From Nocardioides malaquae (GTDB lineage Bacteria; Actinomycetota; Actinomycetes; Propionibacteriales; Nocardioidaceae), in assembly GCF_015070385.1 (NCBI RefSeq), contig NZ_JADCSA010000005.1, forward strand, positions 62,001-126,000: a DNA stretch of 64,000 bases, written 5' to 3'. Both the position numbers and the translations under genes were made by a program. The notes under the pieces are model-generated. The model ran no database searches. It saw only the letters and a program-made list of their open reading frames with translations, and was not told the origin of the DNA. This document shows positions 9,561-17,081 of the stretch, piece by piece; position 1 is the stretch's first letter, and each line of letters begins with the position of its first letter.

Positions 9561-10114
9561 GCGCCCCCGTCGGGCGCGACGAGGCGGAGCTGCGCGACCT
9601 GGCCCGGCTGCACGTGCGCGCCGGGCTCAGGTCGGGTGACGACCTGCGCGCCACGATGGTCGAGGCCGTCGAGGTGCAGATGCCCGGCACGGACGCCGAC
9701 GTGCTGGCGCGCGCATGGGTGGCGGCTGCCCAGCGCGACCTCGCCGCCGAGGCCGCGACCTGGTCCGCGCCGACGGACCACGACCGGCTGGTGGCGGCGC
9801 TGGACGAGTGCCGGGACCACGGGGTCGTCGTCCTCGTGGGCGTCGACGACCCGGCCCGGGTCCGCGCTGCCGTGGAGGCGGCCCCCGCGACGCCCAGGGG
9901 GGCTCTCTGGTTCGGTGAGCAGGCCGTGTGGCGATCCGTCGACGACGCCGTCCTCACCCTGGGGCTGCACCACCCGGACGGATCGCTCGCCGGCCCGCAG
10001 TCACCGTTCACCGTCGCCGTGCTCGCCTGCCTCGCCCGTCACGGGATCACTGCCCGGTGGCACGAAGGTCGCCTCGAGGCACGCGTCCGCTGGCAGAGAC
10101 GGCCCGGGCGGTGA
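9557..10114 (+). CDS. Uncharacterised protein coupled between pdxS and pdxT
   Basis: 185 residues from GTG at 9557; an in-frame TTG three bases earlier is possible but the GTGA overlap with the pdxS stop favours GTG. There is no signal peptide, membrane segment or Cys/His metal motif. The N-terminal half is charged and helical; the C-terminal half has short hydrophobic strands with a [15 protein letters not shown] segment. It loosely resembles the DUF6891-type proteins I remember, but I cannot confirm that. It overlaps pdxS by four bases at the start and pdxT by four at the end, so its output is tied to PLP synthase. In Mycobacterium the same slot holds an unrelated thioesterase gene. Confidence 0.75.
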   Translation: MSAPVGRDEAELRDLARLHVRAGLRSGDDLRATMVEAVEVQMPGTDADVLARAWVAAAQRDLAAEAATWSAPTDHDRLVAALDECRDHGVVVLVGVDDPARVRAAVEAAPATPRGALWFGEQAVWRSVDDAVLTLGLHHPDGSLAGPQSPFTVAVLACLARHGITARWHEGRLEARVRWQRRPGR

Positions 10115-10713
10115 GCCCGCGACCCAAGGTCGGCGTCCTCGCCCTGCAGGGCGACGTGCGCGAACACCTGGCTGCCCTGACCGCTGCGGGCGCCGACGCC
10201 GTGGGCGTGCGACGCCCCAGGGAGCTGGCTGCGGTCGACGCGCTGGTGGTGCCCGGCGGGGAGTCGACCACCATCTCCAAGCTGGCGGTGCACTTCGACC
10301 TGATGGAGCCCCTGCGCGACGTCGTGGTGCGCGGCCTCCCCGTGCTGGGGACCTGTGCCGGCATGGTGCTGCTCGCGGACCGGATCGTCGACGGCACGGC
10401 CGACCAACGGACCATCGGGGGGCTGGACGTCACGGTGCGGCGCAACGGATTCGGCCGGCAGGTGGACTCGTTCGAGCAGGACCTCGACATGGTCGGGGTC
10501 GAGGGTCGGGTGCACGCCGTCTTCATCCGTGCGCCGTACGTCGTCGACGTCGGGCCCGGCGTCGAGGTGCTGGCCGCGCTGGAGGACGGTCGGGACCCCG
10601 GTAGGATCGTCGCCGTCCGCCAAGGCTCCCTGATGGCCACCTCCTTCCACCCGGAGGTCGGTGGGGACTCCAGGGTGCACGGGTCGTTCCTCGACCTGGT
10701 GCGATCGGCCTGA
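10111..10713 (+). CDS. pdxT: Pyridoxal 5'-phosphate synthase, glutaminase subunit PdxT
   Basis: 200-residue class I glutamine amidotransferase that hydrolyses glutamine and channels ammonia to PdxS. Motifs: GGEST (49-53), the catalytic Cys in GTCAGM (C82) and the His-Glu pair in SFHPE (H180, E182). The start is the GTG at 10111 that overlaps the previous stop (GTGA); the frame extends upstream but that part shadows the preceding gene. All catalytic residues are present. Confidence 0.96.
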   Translation: MSPRPKVGVLALQGDVREHLAALTAAGADAVGVRRPRELAAVDALVVPGGESTTISKLAVHFDLMEPLRDVVVRGLPVLGTCAGMVLLADRIVDGTADQRTIGGLDVTVRRNGFGRQVDSFEQDLDMVGVEGRVHAVFIRAPYVVDVGPGVEVLAALEDGRDPGRIVAVRQGSLMATSFHPEVGGDSRVHGSFLDLVRSA

Positions 10714-10751
10714 GTGCGGGCGCGAGACGACCGACACGAGAGGGACCACCC

Positions 10752-11516
10752 ATGGCAGGCCACTCCAAGTGGGCGACCACGAAGCACAAGAAGGCGGCGA
10801 TCGACGCCAAGCGCGGCAAGCTCTTCGCCAAGCTGATCAAGAACATCGAGATCGCGGCCAAGACGGGCGGTCCTGACCCCTCCGGCAACCCGACGCTCTT
10901 CGACGCCATCCAGAAGGCGAAGAAGCAGTCGGTGCCCAGCAAGAACATCGACGCAGCGGTGAAGCGCGGTGGCGGCCTCGACGGGGGTGGCGTCAACTAC
11001 GAGTCGATCATGTACGAGGTCTACGGCGCAGGTGGAGTGGGCCTGCTGGTCGAGTGCCTGACCGACAACAAGAACCGGGCAGCCATGGAGACCCGCACCG
11101 CCGTGAGCCGCAACGGCGGCACCATGGCCGACCCCGGCTCGGTCTCGCGCCTCTACGAGCGCAAGGGCGTCGTCGTGGTCGCCAAGGCCCAGGAGGGCAA
11201 GGACGTCACCGAGGACGACGTGCTCGAGGCGACGCTCGACGCCGGTGCCGACGAGGTCAAGGACCACGGCGAGAACTTCACCGTCATCTCCGACCCCAGT
11301 GACGTCGTCGCCGTGCGCACGGCGCTCCAGGACGCCGGCCTCGACTACGAGTCGGCCGAGGTCGAGTTCGTGGCCACGATGGACATCCCCGTCGACGCCG
11401 ACGCCGCCGCCAAGGTCTTCCGGCTGATCGACGCGCTGGAGGACCTCGACGACGTGCAGAACGTCTTCGCCAACGTGGACGTCCCCGAGGACGTGCTGGC
11501 CGAGCTCGACGCCTGA
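10752..11516 (+). CDS. yebC: YebC/TACO1-family protein
   Basis: 254 residues starting [23 protein letters not shown], the highly conserved N-terminus (one substitution of the usual NI by TT). The family binds DNA or ribosomes; in bacteria members are described as transcription regulators and as factors helping ribosomes through proline stretches. In actinobacteria it typically lies between pdxT and ruvC, as here, except that phoX is inserted on the opposite strand. The ribosome site AGAGGGA (10740-10746) supports the ATG. It converges on phoX with three bases between the stop codons. Confidence 0.94.
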   Translation: MAGHSKWATTKHKKAAIDAKRGKLFAKLIKNIEIAAKTGGPDPSGNPTLFDAIQKAKKQSVPSKNIDAAVKRGGGLDGGGVNYESIMYEVYGAGGVGLLVECLTDNKNRAAMETRTAVSRNGGTMADPGSVSRLYERKGVVVVAKAQEGKDVTEDDVLEATLDAGADEVKDHGENFTVISDPSDVVAVRTALQDAGLDYESAEVEFVATMDIPVDADAAAKVFRLIDALEDLDDVQNVFANVDVPEDVLAELDA

Positions 11517-11525
11517 GCCTCAGGC
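11511..11525. terminator. Palindrome spanning the convergent yebC/phoX stop codons
   Basis: GCCTGAG-C-CTCAGGC is a perfect inverted repeat holding the TGA of yebC and the TGA of the minus-strand phosphatase symmetrically. An alternative fold, GAGCC-TCA-GGCTC, uses the same bases. There is no T tract. It may act as a short bidirectional terminator, with only moderate support. Confidence 0.35.
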
Positions 11526-13625
11526 TCGACGTACGACGACGACGCCGGGGCGTGGCCACGCGTGGGTGTGGGGCCACGTGCTGGCCGGCGCCTCGAAGGA
11601 GGCACCGTCCACCTCGCCGGGATGCTGCACGGCGATGAGCACGGCCTGCTGGTCCGCGGTGACGAACGGCCCGCAGGTCTCCGCTCCCAGGGGCACGGTG
11701 AGGAACTGGTGGACCTGCCCCCGGCGGGGGCCGTCGACCGGCACGCGGAAGAGACCGTCGTTGGACCCCAGTGCGTTGCCGTCGGTGGAGACCCAGAGGT
11801 TGCCGACCGCGTCGAAGGCGACGTTGTCGGGGCAGCTGATGGGGCTGACCAGCTGCTTCGGGAAGCCGGCGAACCACGTCTCCTGGGCGTGCGGGTCGCC
11901 GCAGACGAGCATCAGGTCCCACGTGAAGTCGGACGCCGTGTGGTCGCCGCGCCGAGGCATCATCTCCAGCACGTAGCCGTTGCGGTTGCCCGACGCCGGT
12001 GTGAGGGGCGCGTCGAGTGAGCTGCGCACCATCGAGCGGGTCACCGGGTTGGCCTCGTCGGCGGGCAGCGCCGTGCCGCGCTGGGAGTTGTTGGTGAGGG
12101 CGACGTAGACCCGCCCGTTGACCGGGTTGACCTCGACGTCCTCGGGGCGGTCCATCCGGGTGGGGGAGACCCTGTCGGCCGCCAGCCGGGTGTCGATGAG
12201 CACGTCCGCCAGCGACATGCCCGGGACGTACGAGCGCCTCCAGTCGGCCAGCCTGATCCACTCGCCGGTCCCGTCGTGGCGCCCGTCCTCAGTGCCGTCG
12301 CCGGTCAGGCGGGCCACCGACAGGGTGCCGGCGCTCAGCAGGGTGAGGTTGTGCCGACGGGCACGGGTGGAACGACGGGGGTCGAAGCGGTCGCGCGAGA
12401 CGAACCGGTAGAGGTAGTCGCCGCGCTCGTCGTCGCCCATGTAGGCCACCACGTGCCCGCTGCGGGCCACCGTGACGTTGGCGCCCTCGTGCTTGAAGCG
12501 TCCGAGCATCGAGTGCTTCCTCGGTGTCGATCGCGGATCGAGTGGGTCCACCTCCACGACCCAGCCGAACCGGTAGGGCTCGTTCGGCTCCTGCGCGAGG
12601 TCGAACCGCTCGTCGACCTGGCTCCACCCGCGCCCCTGGCCCGAGATGCCGTACCGCGCGAAGGACTCGCGACGACCAGCCGGCACCTCGCCGTCGAAGT
12701 ACTGGTTGAAGTTCTCCTCGCCGCTCAGCACGGTGCCCCACGGGGTCGTGCCCCCGGCGCAGTTGTTGAAGGTGCCGAGCACTCTTCGCCCGGTGGGGTC
12801 GGCGGTGGTGCGGAGCCGCGGGTCACCTGCCGCGGGGCCGGTGACCTCGAAGGTGGTGCGGTCGTGCAGCCGTCGGTTGTAGCGCGCGGCGCGGGGGGAG
12901 ACCACGCTCCACTGACCCGGCCTGCGCCCCTGCTGCACCTCCACGACCGACATGCCGTGGTTGGCGATGGCGACCTCCAGGACCTCCTCGGGAGTATGGG
13001 TGCCCGCGGGGAACATGAGGGGTTCGTCGGTGTACTCGTGGTTGACGACCAGCAGGGCCCTGTCCCGACGGGCCGGGTGGGGCACCAGGCCCACGTAGTC
13101 GTTGTTGTAGCCGAACTGGGTGCGGGCGGCGCGCGCGGTCTGTCGACGGACGTCGAAACGGACGGCGTCACGAGTGACCGGGTCGCCCCAGGCGATGAGG
13201 AGGTCGGCCGTGAAGCCGGGAGGCACGGTGACCTGGTCAGCGCGGTTGGGTGCCACGGGGTCGAACGTCCACGTGCCGGCGCCGGAGGCGGCACGACCCC
13301 GCCCGCGACCAGCACCTCGGCCGCGCTCCGGGTGGGCAGCCGCTGCTCCCGGCGACAGCGTCATCACGCCCACGGCACCGGCCGCCAGCCCGGTGCCGAG
13401 CACCGTACGACGGCCCACCACGCAGGCCGCGACGTCCTGGAAGGCCTCGGCGCCCGAGGTGTTCGGCACCGGTGCGTCGCACGCGTTGCCGCACCGGAAG
13501 GCACAGGTCATGGCGCTGCGCGATCCGTGCGGGCCCTGCTGGCGCGGCACCAGGGTGAGCACCGTGCGGGAGGTGGAGTCGGGGGCAACGGGCACGTCGG
13601 GGGTGGCGGGGCACTGCGGGGTCAT
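11520..13625 (-). CDS. Tat-exported PhoX-family (DUF839) phosphatase
   Basis: 701 residues. The family is a secreted, Ca/Fe-dependent alkaline phosphatase fold. A 70-residue segment with C41-x3-C45-x3-C49 and the PVPNTS motif typical of actinobacterial members precedes a twin-arginine signal GRRTVLG (71-77) with a hydrophobic stretch and an AAAAH cleavage region. Inside the domain are NHEYTDEPLM, NCAGGTTPWGT, SGEENFNQYF and DRPEDVEVNP, all typical of PhoX proteins. The start at 13625 is fixed by GGAGG six bases upstream. Eleven-base Pho-box-like repeats lie 60-100 bases upstream, so induction under phosphate limitation is likely. The exact substrate is not readable. Confidence 0.88.
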   Translation of the reverse strand: MTPQCPATPDVPVAPDSTSRTVLTLVPRQQGPHGSRSAMTCAFRCGNACDAPVPNTSGAEAFQDVAACVVGRRTVLGTGLAAGAVGVMTLSPGAAAAHPERGRGAGRGRGRAASGAGTWTFDPVAPNRADQVTVPPGFTADLLIAWGDPVTRDAVRFDVRRQTARAARTQFGYNNDYVGLVPHPARRDRALLVVNHEYTDEPLMFPAGTHTPEEVLEVAIANHGMSVVEVQQGRRPGQWSVVSPRAARYNRRLHDRTTFEVTGPAAGDPRLRTTADPTGRRVLGTFNNCAGGTTPWGTVLSGEENFNQYFDGEVPAGRRESFARYGISGQGRGWSQVDERFDLAQEPNEPYRFGWVVEVDPLDPRSTPRKHSMLGRFKHEGANVTVARSGHVVAYMGDDERGDYLYRFVSRDRFDPRRSTRARRHNLTLLSAGTLSVARLTGDGTEDGRHDGTGEWIRLADWRRSYVPGMSLADVLIDTRLAADRVSPTRMDRPEDVEVNPVNGRVYVALTNNSQRGTALPADEANPVTRSMVRSSLDAPLTPASGNRNGYVLEMMPRRGDHTASDFTWDLMLVCGDPHAQETWFAGFPKQLVSPISCPDNVAFDAVGNLWVSTDGNALGSNDGLFRVPVDGPRRGQVHQFLTVPLGAETCGPFVTADQQAVLIAVQHPGEVDGASFEAPASTWPHTHAWPRPGVVVVRRA

Positions 13626-13684
13626 GCGGTCCTCCGAGACGGTGGGGGTCGCACTCCACGACCCGGTGCCACGACCCTCGTGGC

Positions 13685-13728
13685 GGTGGCCGACGTGGGC
13701 GTGACCCGGGCGTGAACTGTCGTCGAAC
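13685..13728 (-). promoter_or_regulatory. Putative Pho box: 11-base direct repeats upstream of phoX-like gene
   Basis: Read on the minus strand, four adjacent 11-base units run from 13728 to 13685: GTTCGACGACA, GTTCACGCCCG, GGTCACGCCCA, CGTCGGCCACC. The middle two match the actinobacterial PhoP repeat core (G-T/G-TCAC-C) very well, the outer two partially. They face the phosphatase gene and leave about 60 bases for a promoter. Confidence 0.6.
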
Positions 13729-13773
13729 TGTCGTCGGACGCGTGTCGTCCCCGGTCATGGTGGAGGCACGGGC

Positions 13774-13800
13774 TAGCGTGGTGGTGCGAACAGGTGTTCG
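13774..13800 (+). promoter_or_regulatory. ruvC promoter: -10 TAGCGT and LexA (SOS) box
   Basis: TAGCGT at 13774-13779 is followed seven bases later by CGAAC-AGGT-GTTCG at 13787-13800, a perfect match to the actinobacterial LexA box CGAAC-N4-GTTCG. It would cover the transcription start. The leader to ruvC is about 50 bases and contains the AAGGAG ribosome site. Confidence 0.8.
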
Positions 13801-13838
13801 GACGTTCGCGCCACGGGATCGACACGGAAGGAGCGCCA

Positions 13839-14420
13839 GTGCGCGTGCTCGGCATCGACCCCGGCCTCACCCGGTGCGGCGTCGGAGTGGTGGAGGGGGC
13901 CCTCGGAAGGCCGCTGACCATGGTCGACGTCGGCGTGATCCGTACGAGCTCCCACCTGCCGGTCGCCGAACGGCTCGTCACCGTGGAGAAGGGCATCGAC
14001 GCCTGGCTCGACGAGCACCGGCCGGACGCCGTGGCCGTGGAACGGATCTTCGCCCGCTCCGACTCCAGCACCATCATCGGCACCGCCCAGGCGAGCGGCA
14101 TCGCGCTGGTCGCGGCGGCTCGCCGCGGACTTCCCGTCGTGCTCCACACCCCCAGCGAGGTGAAGGCGGCGGTCTCCGGCAGCGGTCGTGCCGACAAGGC
14201 CCAGGTGACCGCGATGGTGACGCGCATCCTGCAGCTCGACGCCCCACCGAAACCTGCCGACGCCGCCGACGCCCTCGCCCTCGCCATCACGCACCTGTGG
14301 CGTGGCGCGGCGGCCGAACGACTCGACCGGGCCGCGCTGCGCGCAGCCACCGCGCCCGCCCTGCCGGCGCGCACCACCCACCTCGTCACCACCAGCAGGA
14401 TCCCCAGGAGTCGCCCGTGA
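13839..14420 (+). CDS. ruvC: Holliday junction resolvase RuvC
   Basis: 193-residue endonuclease that cuts Holliday junctions bound by RuvAB. Catalytic acidic residues are present: D7 in GIDPGLT, E68 in AVERIF, D141 and D144 in DAADALAL. The GTG at 13839 was chosen over upstream in-frame ATGs because AAGGAG lies six bases before it and because MRVLGIDPG is the family's usual N-terminus; the longer frame would also overlap the LexA box. The stop overlaps ruvA as GTGA. The operon should be damage-induced through LexA. Confidence 0.97.
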   Translation: MRVLGIDPGLTRCGVGVVEGALGRPLTMVDVGVIRTSSHLPVAERLVTVEKGIDAWLDEHRPDAVAVERIFARSDSSTIIGTAQASGIALVAAARRGLPVVLHTPSEVKAAVSGSGRADKAQVTAMVTRILQLDAPPKPADAADALALAITHLWRGAAAERLDRAALRAATAPALPARTTHLVTTSRIPRSRP

Positions 14421-15010
14421 TCGCGTACGTCCGTGGCACCGTCGCCGCCGTCTCCCTCACCTCCGCCGTGGTCGAGGTGGGGGGAGTGGGGCTGCAGGTG
14501 CTCTGCTCGCCGGCCACCCTGGCCTCGCTGCGTCACGGCCAGGAGACGCAGTTGGCCACCAGCTTCGTGGTGCGGGAGGAGTCGATGACCCTCTTCGGCT
14601 TCCTGGACGACGACGAGAAGGCCTGCTTCGAGCTGGTGCAGACCGCCTCCGGCGTGGGACCCAAGCTGGCCCAGGCCGTGATGGCAGTGATGACCCCGGA
14701 CGCCCTGCGACGCGCCATCGCCGACGACGACGTGAAGGCGTTGACCCGGGTGCCGGGCATCGGCCAGAAGGGCGCGCAACGCATCATCCTCGAGCTCAAG
14801 GACCGGATCGGTGTGCCGGCGACGGTCGGTGCCGACCGGTCCGTCGCGACCGACGACCGTCGGGACCAGGTGACCCAGGGACTCGTCGGCCTGGGCTGGT
14901 CGACGAAGGACGCCGAGAAGGCGCTCGACACGGTCACCGCAGAGTTGCCCGCCTCCGCCGACGTCGGTGCGCTGCTGCGCGCCGCCCTGCGCCACCTGGG
15001 CAAGGCATGA
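14417..15010 (+). CDS. ruvA: Holliday junction branch migration protein RuvA
   Basis: 197-residue junction-binding subunit. N-terminal OB domain (MIAYVRGTV), tandem helix-hairpin-helix motifs ([11 protein letters not shown] and [11 protein letters not shown]) and the C-terminal three-helix domain that touches RuvB are all visible. GTG at 14417 overlaps the ruvC stop; the stop overlaps ruvB as ATGA. The spacer before domain III is moderately long, as in other actinobacteria. Confidence 0.96.
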   Translation: MIAYVRGTVAAVSLTSAVVEVGGVGLQVLCSPATLASLRHGQETQLATSFVVREESMTLFGFLDDDEKACFELVQTASGVGPKLAQAVMAVMTPDALRRAIADDDVKALTRVPGIGQKGAQRIILELKDRIGVPATVGADRSVATDDRRDQVTQGLVGLGWSTKDAEKALDTVTAELPASADVGALLRAALRHLGKA

Positions 15011-16095
15011 GCGCGGGGGAGGAGTGGGAGGACCCCGCGCTCCGTCAGGCTGAGGAGACCTACCTGCGCTCGCTCGTCGACGCCGAGGCGGAGGGTGACG
15101 AGCGTGCCGTCGAGGCCGCCCTGCGACCGAAGTCGCTCGACGAGGTCGTGGGCCAGCAGCGGGTGCGTGACCAGCTGGGACTCGTGCTCGAGGCGGCCAG
15201 ACGACGGGGTCGGGCCCCCGACCACGTGCTGCTCTCCGGGCCCCCCGGACTCGGCAAGACGACGCTGGCCATGATCATCGCGGCCGAGATGCAGACTCCG
15301 CTCCGGGTCACCAGTGGTCCGGCGATCACCCACGCCGGTGACCTGGCGGCCATCCTCAGCGGCGTCAACGAGGGTGACGTGCTCTTCGTCGACGAGATCC
15401 ACCGGATGTCGCGGCCGGCCGAGGAGATGCTCTACATGGCGATGGAGGACTTCCGCGTCGACGTCGTCATCGGCAAGGGCGCGGGCGCCACCGCCATCCC
15501 CCTGGACATTCCGCCCTTCACGCTGGTGGGTGCGACCACGCGCGCGGGTCTGCTGCCGGGTCCGCTGCGTGACCGGTTCGGCTTCACTGCCCACCTGGAG
15601 TACTACGAGCCCTCCGAGCTCGACCTGATCGTGCGGCGCTCCGCCGGGCTGCTCGGCGTCGACCTGACCAGCGAGGGAGCGGCAGAGATCGCGTCGCGCT
15701 CTCGCGGCACCCCGCGCATCGCCAACCGTCTGTTGCGCCGCGTGCGCGACTTCGCCCAGGTACGCGCCGACGGAGTGCTGGACCGCAAGGTCGCCCGCGC
15801 CGCGCTGGAGCTCTACGAGGTGGACGAGCTGGGCCTCGACCGGTTGGACCTCGCGGTGCTCGACGTGCTGTGTCGCCGCTTCGGTGGCGGTCCGGTGGGG
15901 GTCTCCACCCTCGCGGTGGCCGTGGGCGAGGAGCGCGAGACCGTCGAGGAGGTCGCCGAGCCGTTTCTGGTGCGCAATGGTCTGCTGGCGCGCACCCCGC
16001 GGGGACGGGTGGCGATGCCGGCGGCGTGGCAGCACCTGGGCCTGACGCCGCCGTCCGGTTCGTTGGGTGCCCAGCAGGCGCTGTTCGAGGACTGA
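15007..16095 (+). CDS. ruvB: Holliday junction ATP-dependent DNA helicase RuvB
   Basis: 362-residue AAA+ motor that drives branch migration with RuvA. Walker [10 protein letters not shown] (78-86), Walker [10 protein letters not shown], sensor region [18 protein letters not shown] with its arginines, and a C-terminal winged-helix domain are present. The N-terminus is about 25 residues longer and more acidic than in E. coli, as is common in actinobacteria. ATG at 15007 overlaps the ruvA stop by four bases, so ruvC-ruvA-ruvB form one coupled unit. Confidence 0.97.
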   Translation: MSAGEEWEDPALRQAEETYLRSLVDAEAEGDERAVEAALRPKSLDEVVGQQRVRDQLGLVLEAARRRGRAPDHVLLSGPPGLGKTTLAMIIAAEMQTPLRVTSGPAITHAGDLAAILSGVNEGDVLFVDEIHRMSRPAEEMLYMAMEDFRVDVVIGKGAGATAIPLDIPPFTLVGATTRAGLLPGPLRDRFGFTAHLEYYEPSELDLIVRRSAGLLGVDLTSEGAAEIASRSRGTPRIANRLLRRVRDFAQVRADGVLDRKVARAALELYEVDELGLDRLDLAVLDVLCRRFGGGPVGVSTLAVAVGEERETVEEVAEPFLVRNGLLARTPRGRVAMPAAWQHLGLTPPSGSLGAQQALFED

Positions 16096-16130
16096 GCCGC
16101 GGCACCGTCGTGCCCCCGGACGCAGGACCG

Positions 16131-16136
16131 TAGACT
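16131..16136 (+). promoter_or_regulatory. -10 hexamer TAGACT upstream of yajC
   Basis: TAGACT at 16131-16136 lies 39 bases before the yajC GTG, giving a separate promoter for yajC-apt with a leader of about 33 bases. Confidence 0.45.
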
Positions 16137-16175
16137 CGACGGGTTGCCGTCCCCCACTGGTTCGAGGTCTTTCGC

Positions 16176-16466
16176 GTGGAGTTCCTGCCCCTGCTCGCCG
16201 TCGTCGTCGTCTTCTGGCTCCTGATCGTGCGCCCCGCGTCGCGTCGCCAGAAGCAGCTGCAGCAGCTGCAGGCCGGGTTGGCGACGGGAGACCGCATCGT
16301 CCTGGCCTCCGGTCTCTACGGCACGGTCGACGGACTCGACGTCGAGAAGGTGCGCGTCGAGATCGCGCCGGGGGTCGTGGTCGACGTCGCCCGCGGTGCC
16401 GTCGCTGCGGTGGAGTCCGGTCCCGCGGACGCGACCGGTGACGTGCCGACCCACGAGGAGGGCTGA
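16176..16466 (+). CDS. yajC: Preprotein translocase accessory protein YajC
   Basis: 96-residue single-pass membrane protein. One N-terminal membrane helix (about residues 3-19, PLLAVVVVFWLLIVRP) is followed by the conserved RPASRRQKQLQQLQAGLATG and a beta-barrel-like SH3 domain. YajC normally associates with SecD-SecF and SecYEG. In most actinobacteria secD and secF follow directly; here the last base of the yajC stop is the first base of the apt start, so both are missing from the locus. The GTG start is accepted because it places the helix at the N-terminus. Confidence 0.9.
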   Translation: MEFLPLLAVVVVFWLLIVRPASRRQKQLQQLQAGLATGDRIVLASGLYGTVDGLDVEKVRVEIAPGVVVDVARGAVAAVESGPADATGDVPTHEEG

Positions 16467-17062
16467 TGTCCTCGCACCCCGCCCCCGAGGCGCCCAGTCT
16501 CGCGCCCCACGCGTCCCGGCACCGGGCCGCCGCGCTCGAGGCGATGTCACGCCTGGTCGTCGACGTGCCCGACTACCCCCAGCCCGGCGTCGTCTTCAAG
16601 GACATCACCCCGCTGCTCGCCGACCACGACGGCTTCCACGCCGCCATCCTCGCGCTCGCAGAGTCGGGCCGCGACGAGTCCGGCACCGTGGTGGTCGACA
16701 AGGTGCTCGGCATGGAGGCCCGGGGCTTCATCCTCGCTGCACCTGTCGCCCTCGACCTCGAGGCCGGGTTCGTGCCCGTGCGCAAGGCGGGCAAGCTGCC
16801 GCGTGCCTGTCTGTCGGAGTCGTACGCCCTCGAGTACGGCACGGCCACCCTCGAGATGCACGTCGACGCGGTGCAGCCGGGCGACCGGGTCCTGCTGGTC
16901 GACGACGTGCTGGCCACCGGAGGGACCATCGCGGCCACGCGTCGACTGGTCGCCGACGCCGGGGGCGTGGTCGTGGGGGCCGCGGTCCTGATGGAGCTGG
17001 GCTTCCTCCAGGGGCGTCGGGTGCTCGACGACGTGCCCTGCACCGCGCTCATGGAGATCTGA
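16466..17062 (+). CDS. apt: Adenine phosphoribosyltransferase
   Basis: 198-residue type I phosphoribosyltransferase that salvages adenine to AMP with PRPP. Conserved segments: DYPQPGVVFKDITPL near residue 35, GMEARGFI, and the PRPP-binding loop VLLVDDVLATGGT. The N-terminus is about 20 residues longer than in E. coli. It overlaps yajC by a single base (TGATG) and precedes rel, the conserved actinobacterial order apt-rel that links purine salvage to (p)ppGpp metabolism. Confidence 0.95.
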   Translation: MSSHPAPEAPSLAPHASRHRAAALEAMSRLVVDVPDYPQPGVVFKDITPLLADHDGFHAAILALAESGRDESGTVVVDKVLGMEARGFILAAPVALDLEAGFVPVRKAGKLPRACLSESYALEYGTATLEMHVDAVQPGDRVLLVDDVLATGGTIAATRRLVADAGGVVVGAAVLMELGFLQGRRVLDDVPCTALMEI

Positions 17063-17069
17063 GCCCGAC

Positions 17070-17075
17070 TAGACT
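17070..17075 (+). promoter_or_regulatory. -10 hexamer TAGACT of rel (leaderless)
   Basis: TAGACT followed by exactly six bases and the ATG at 17082. Together with read-through from apt this gives rel its own promoter. Confidence 0.6.
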
Positions 17076-17081
17076 GGACCA

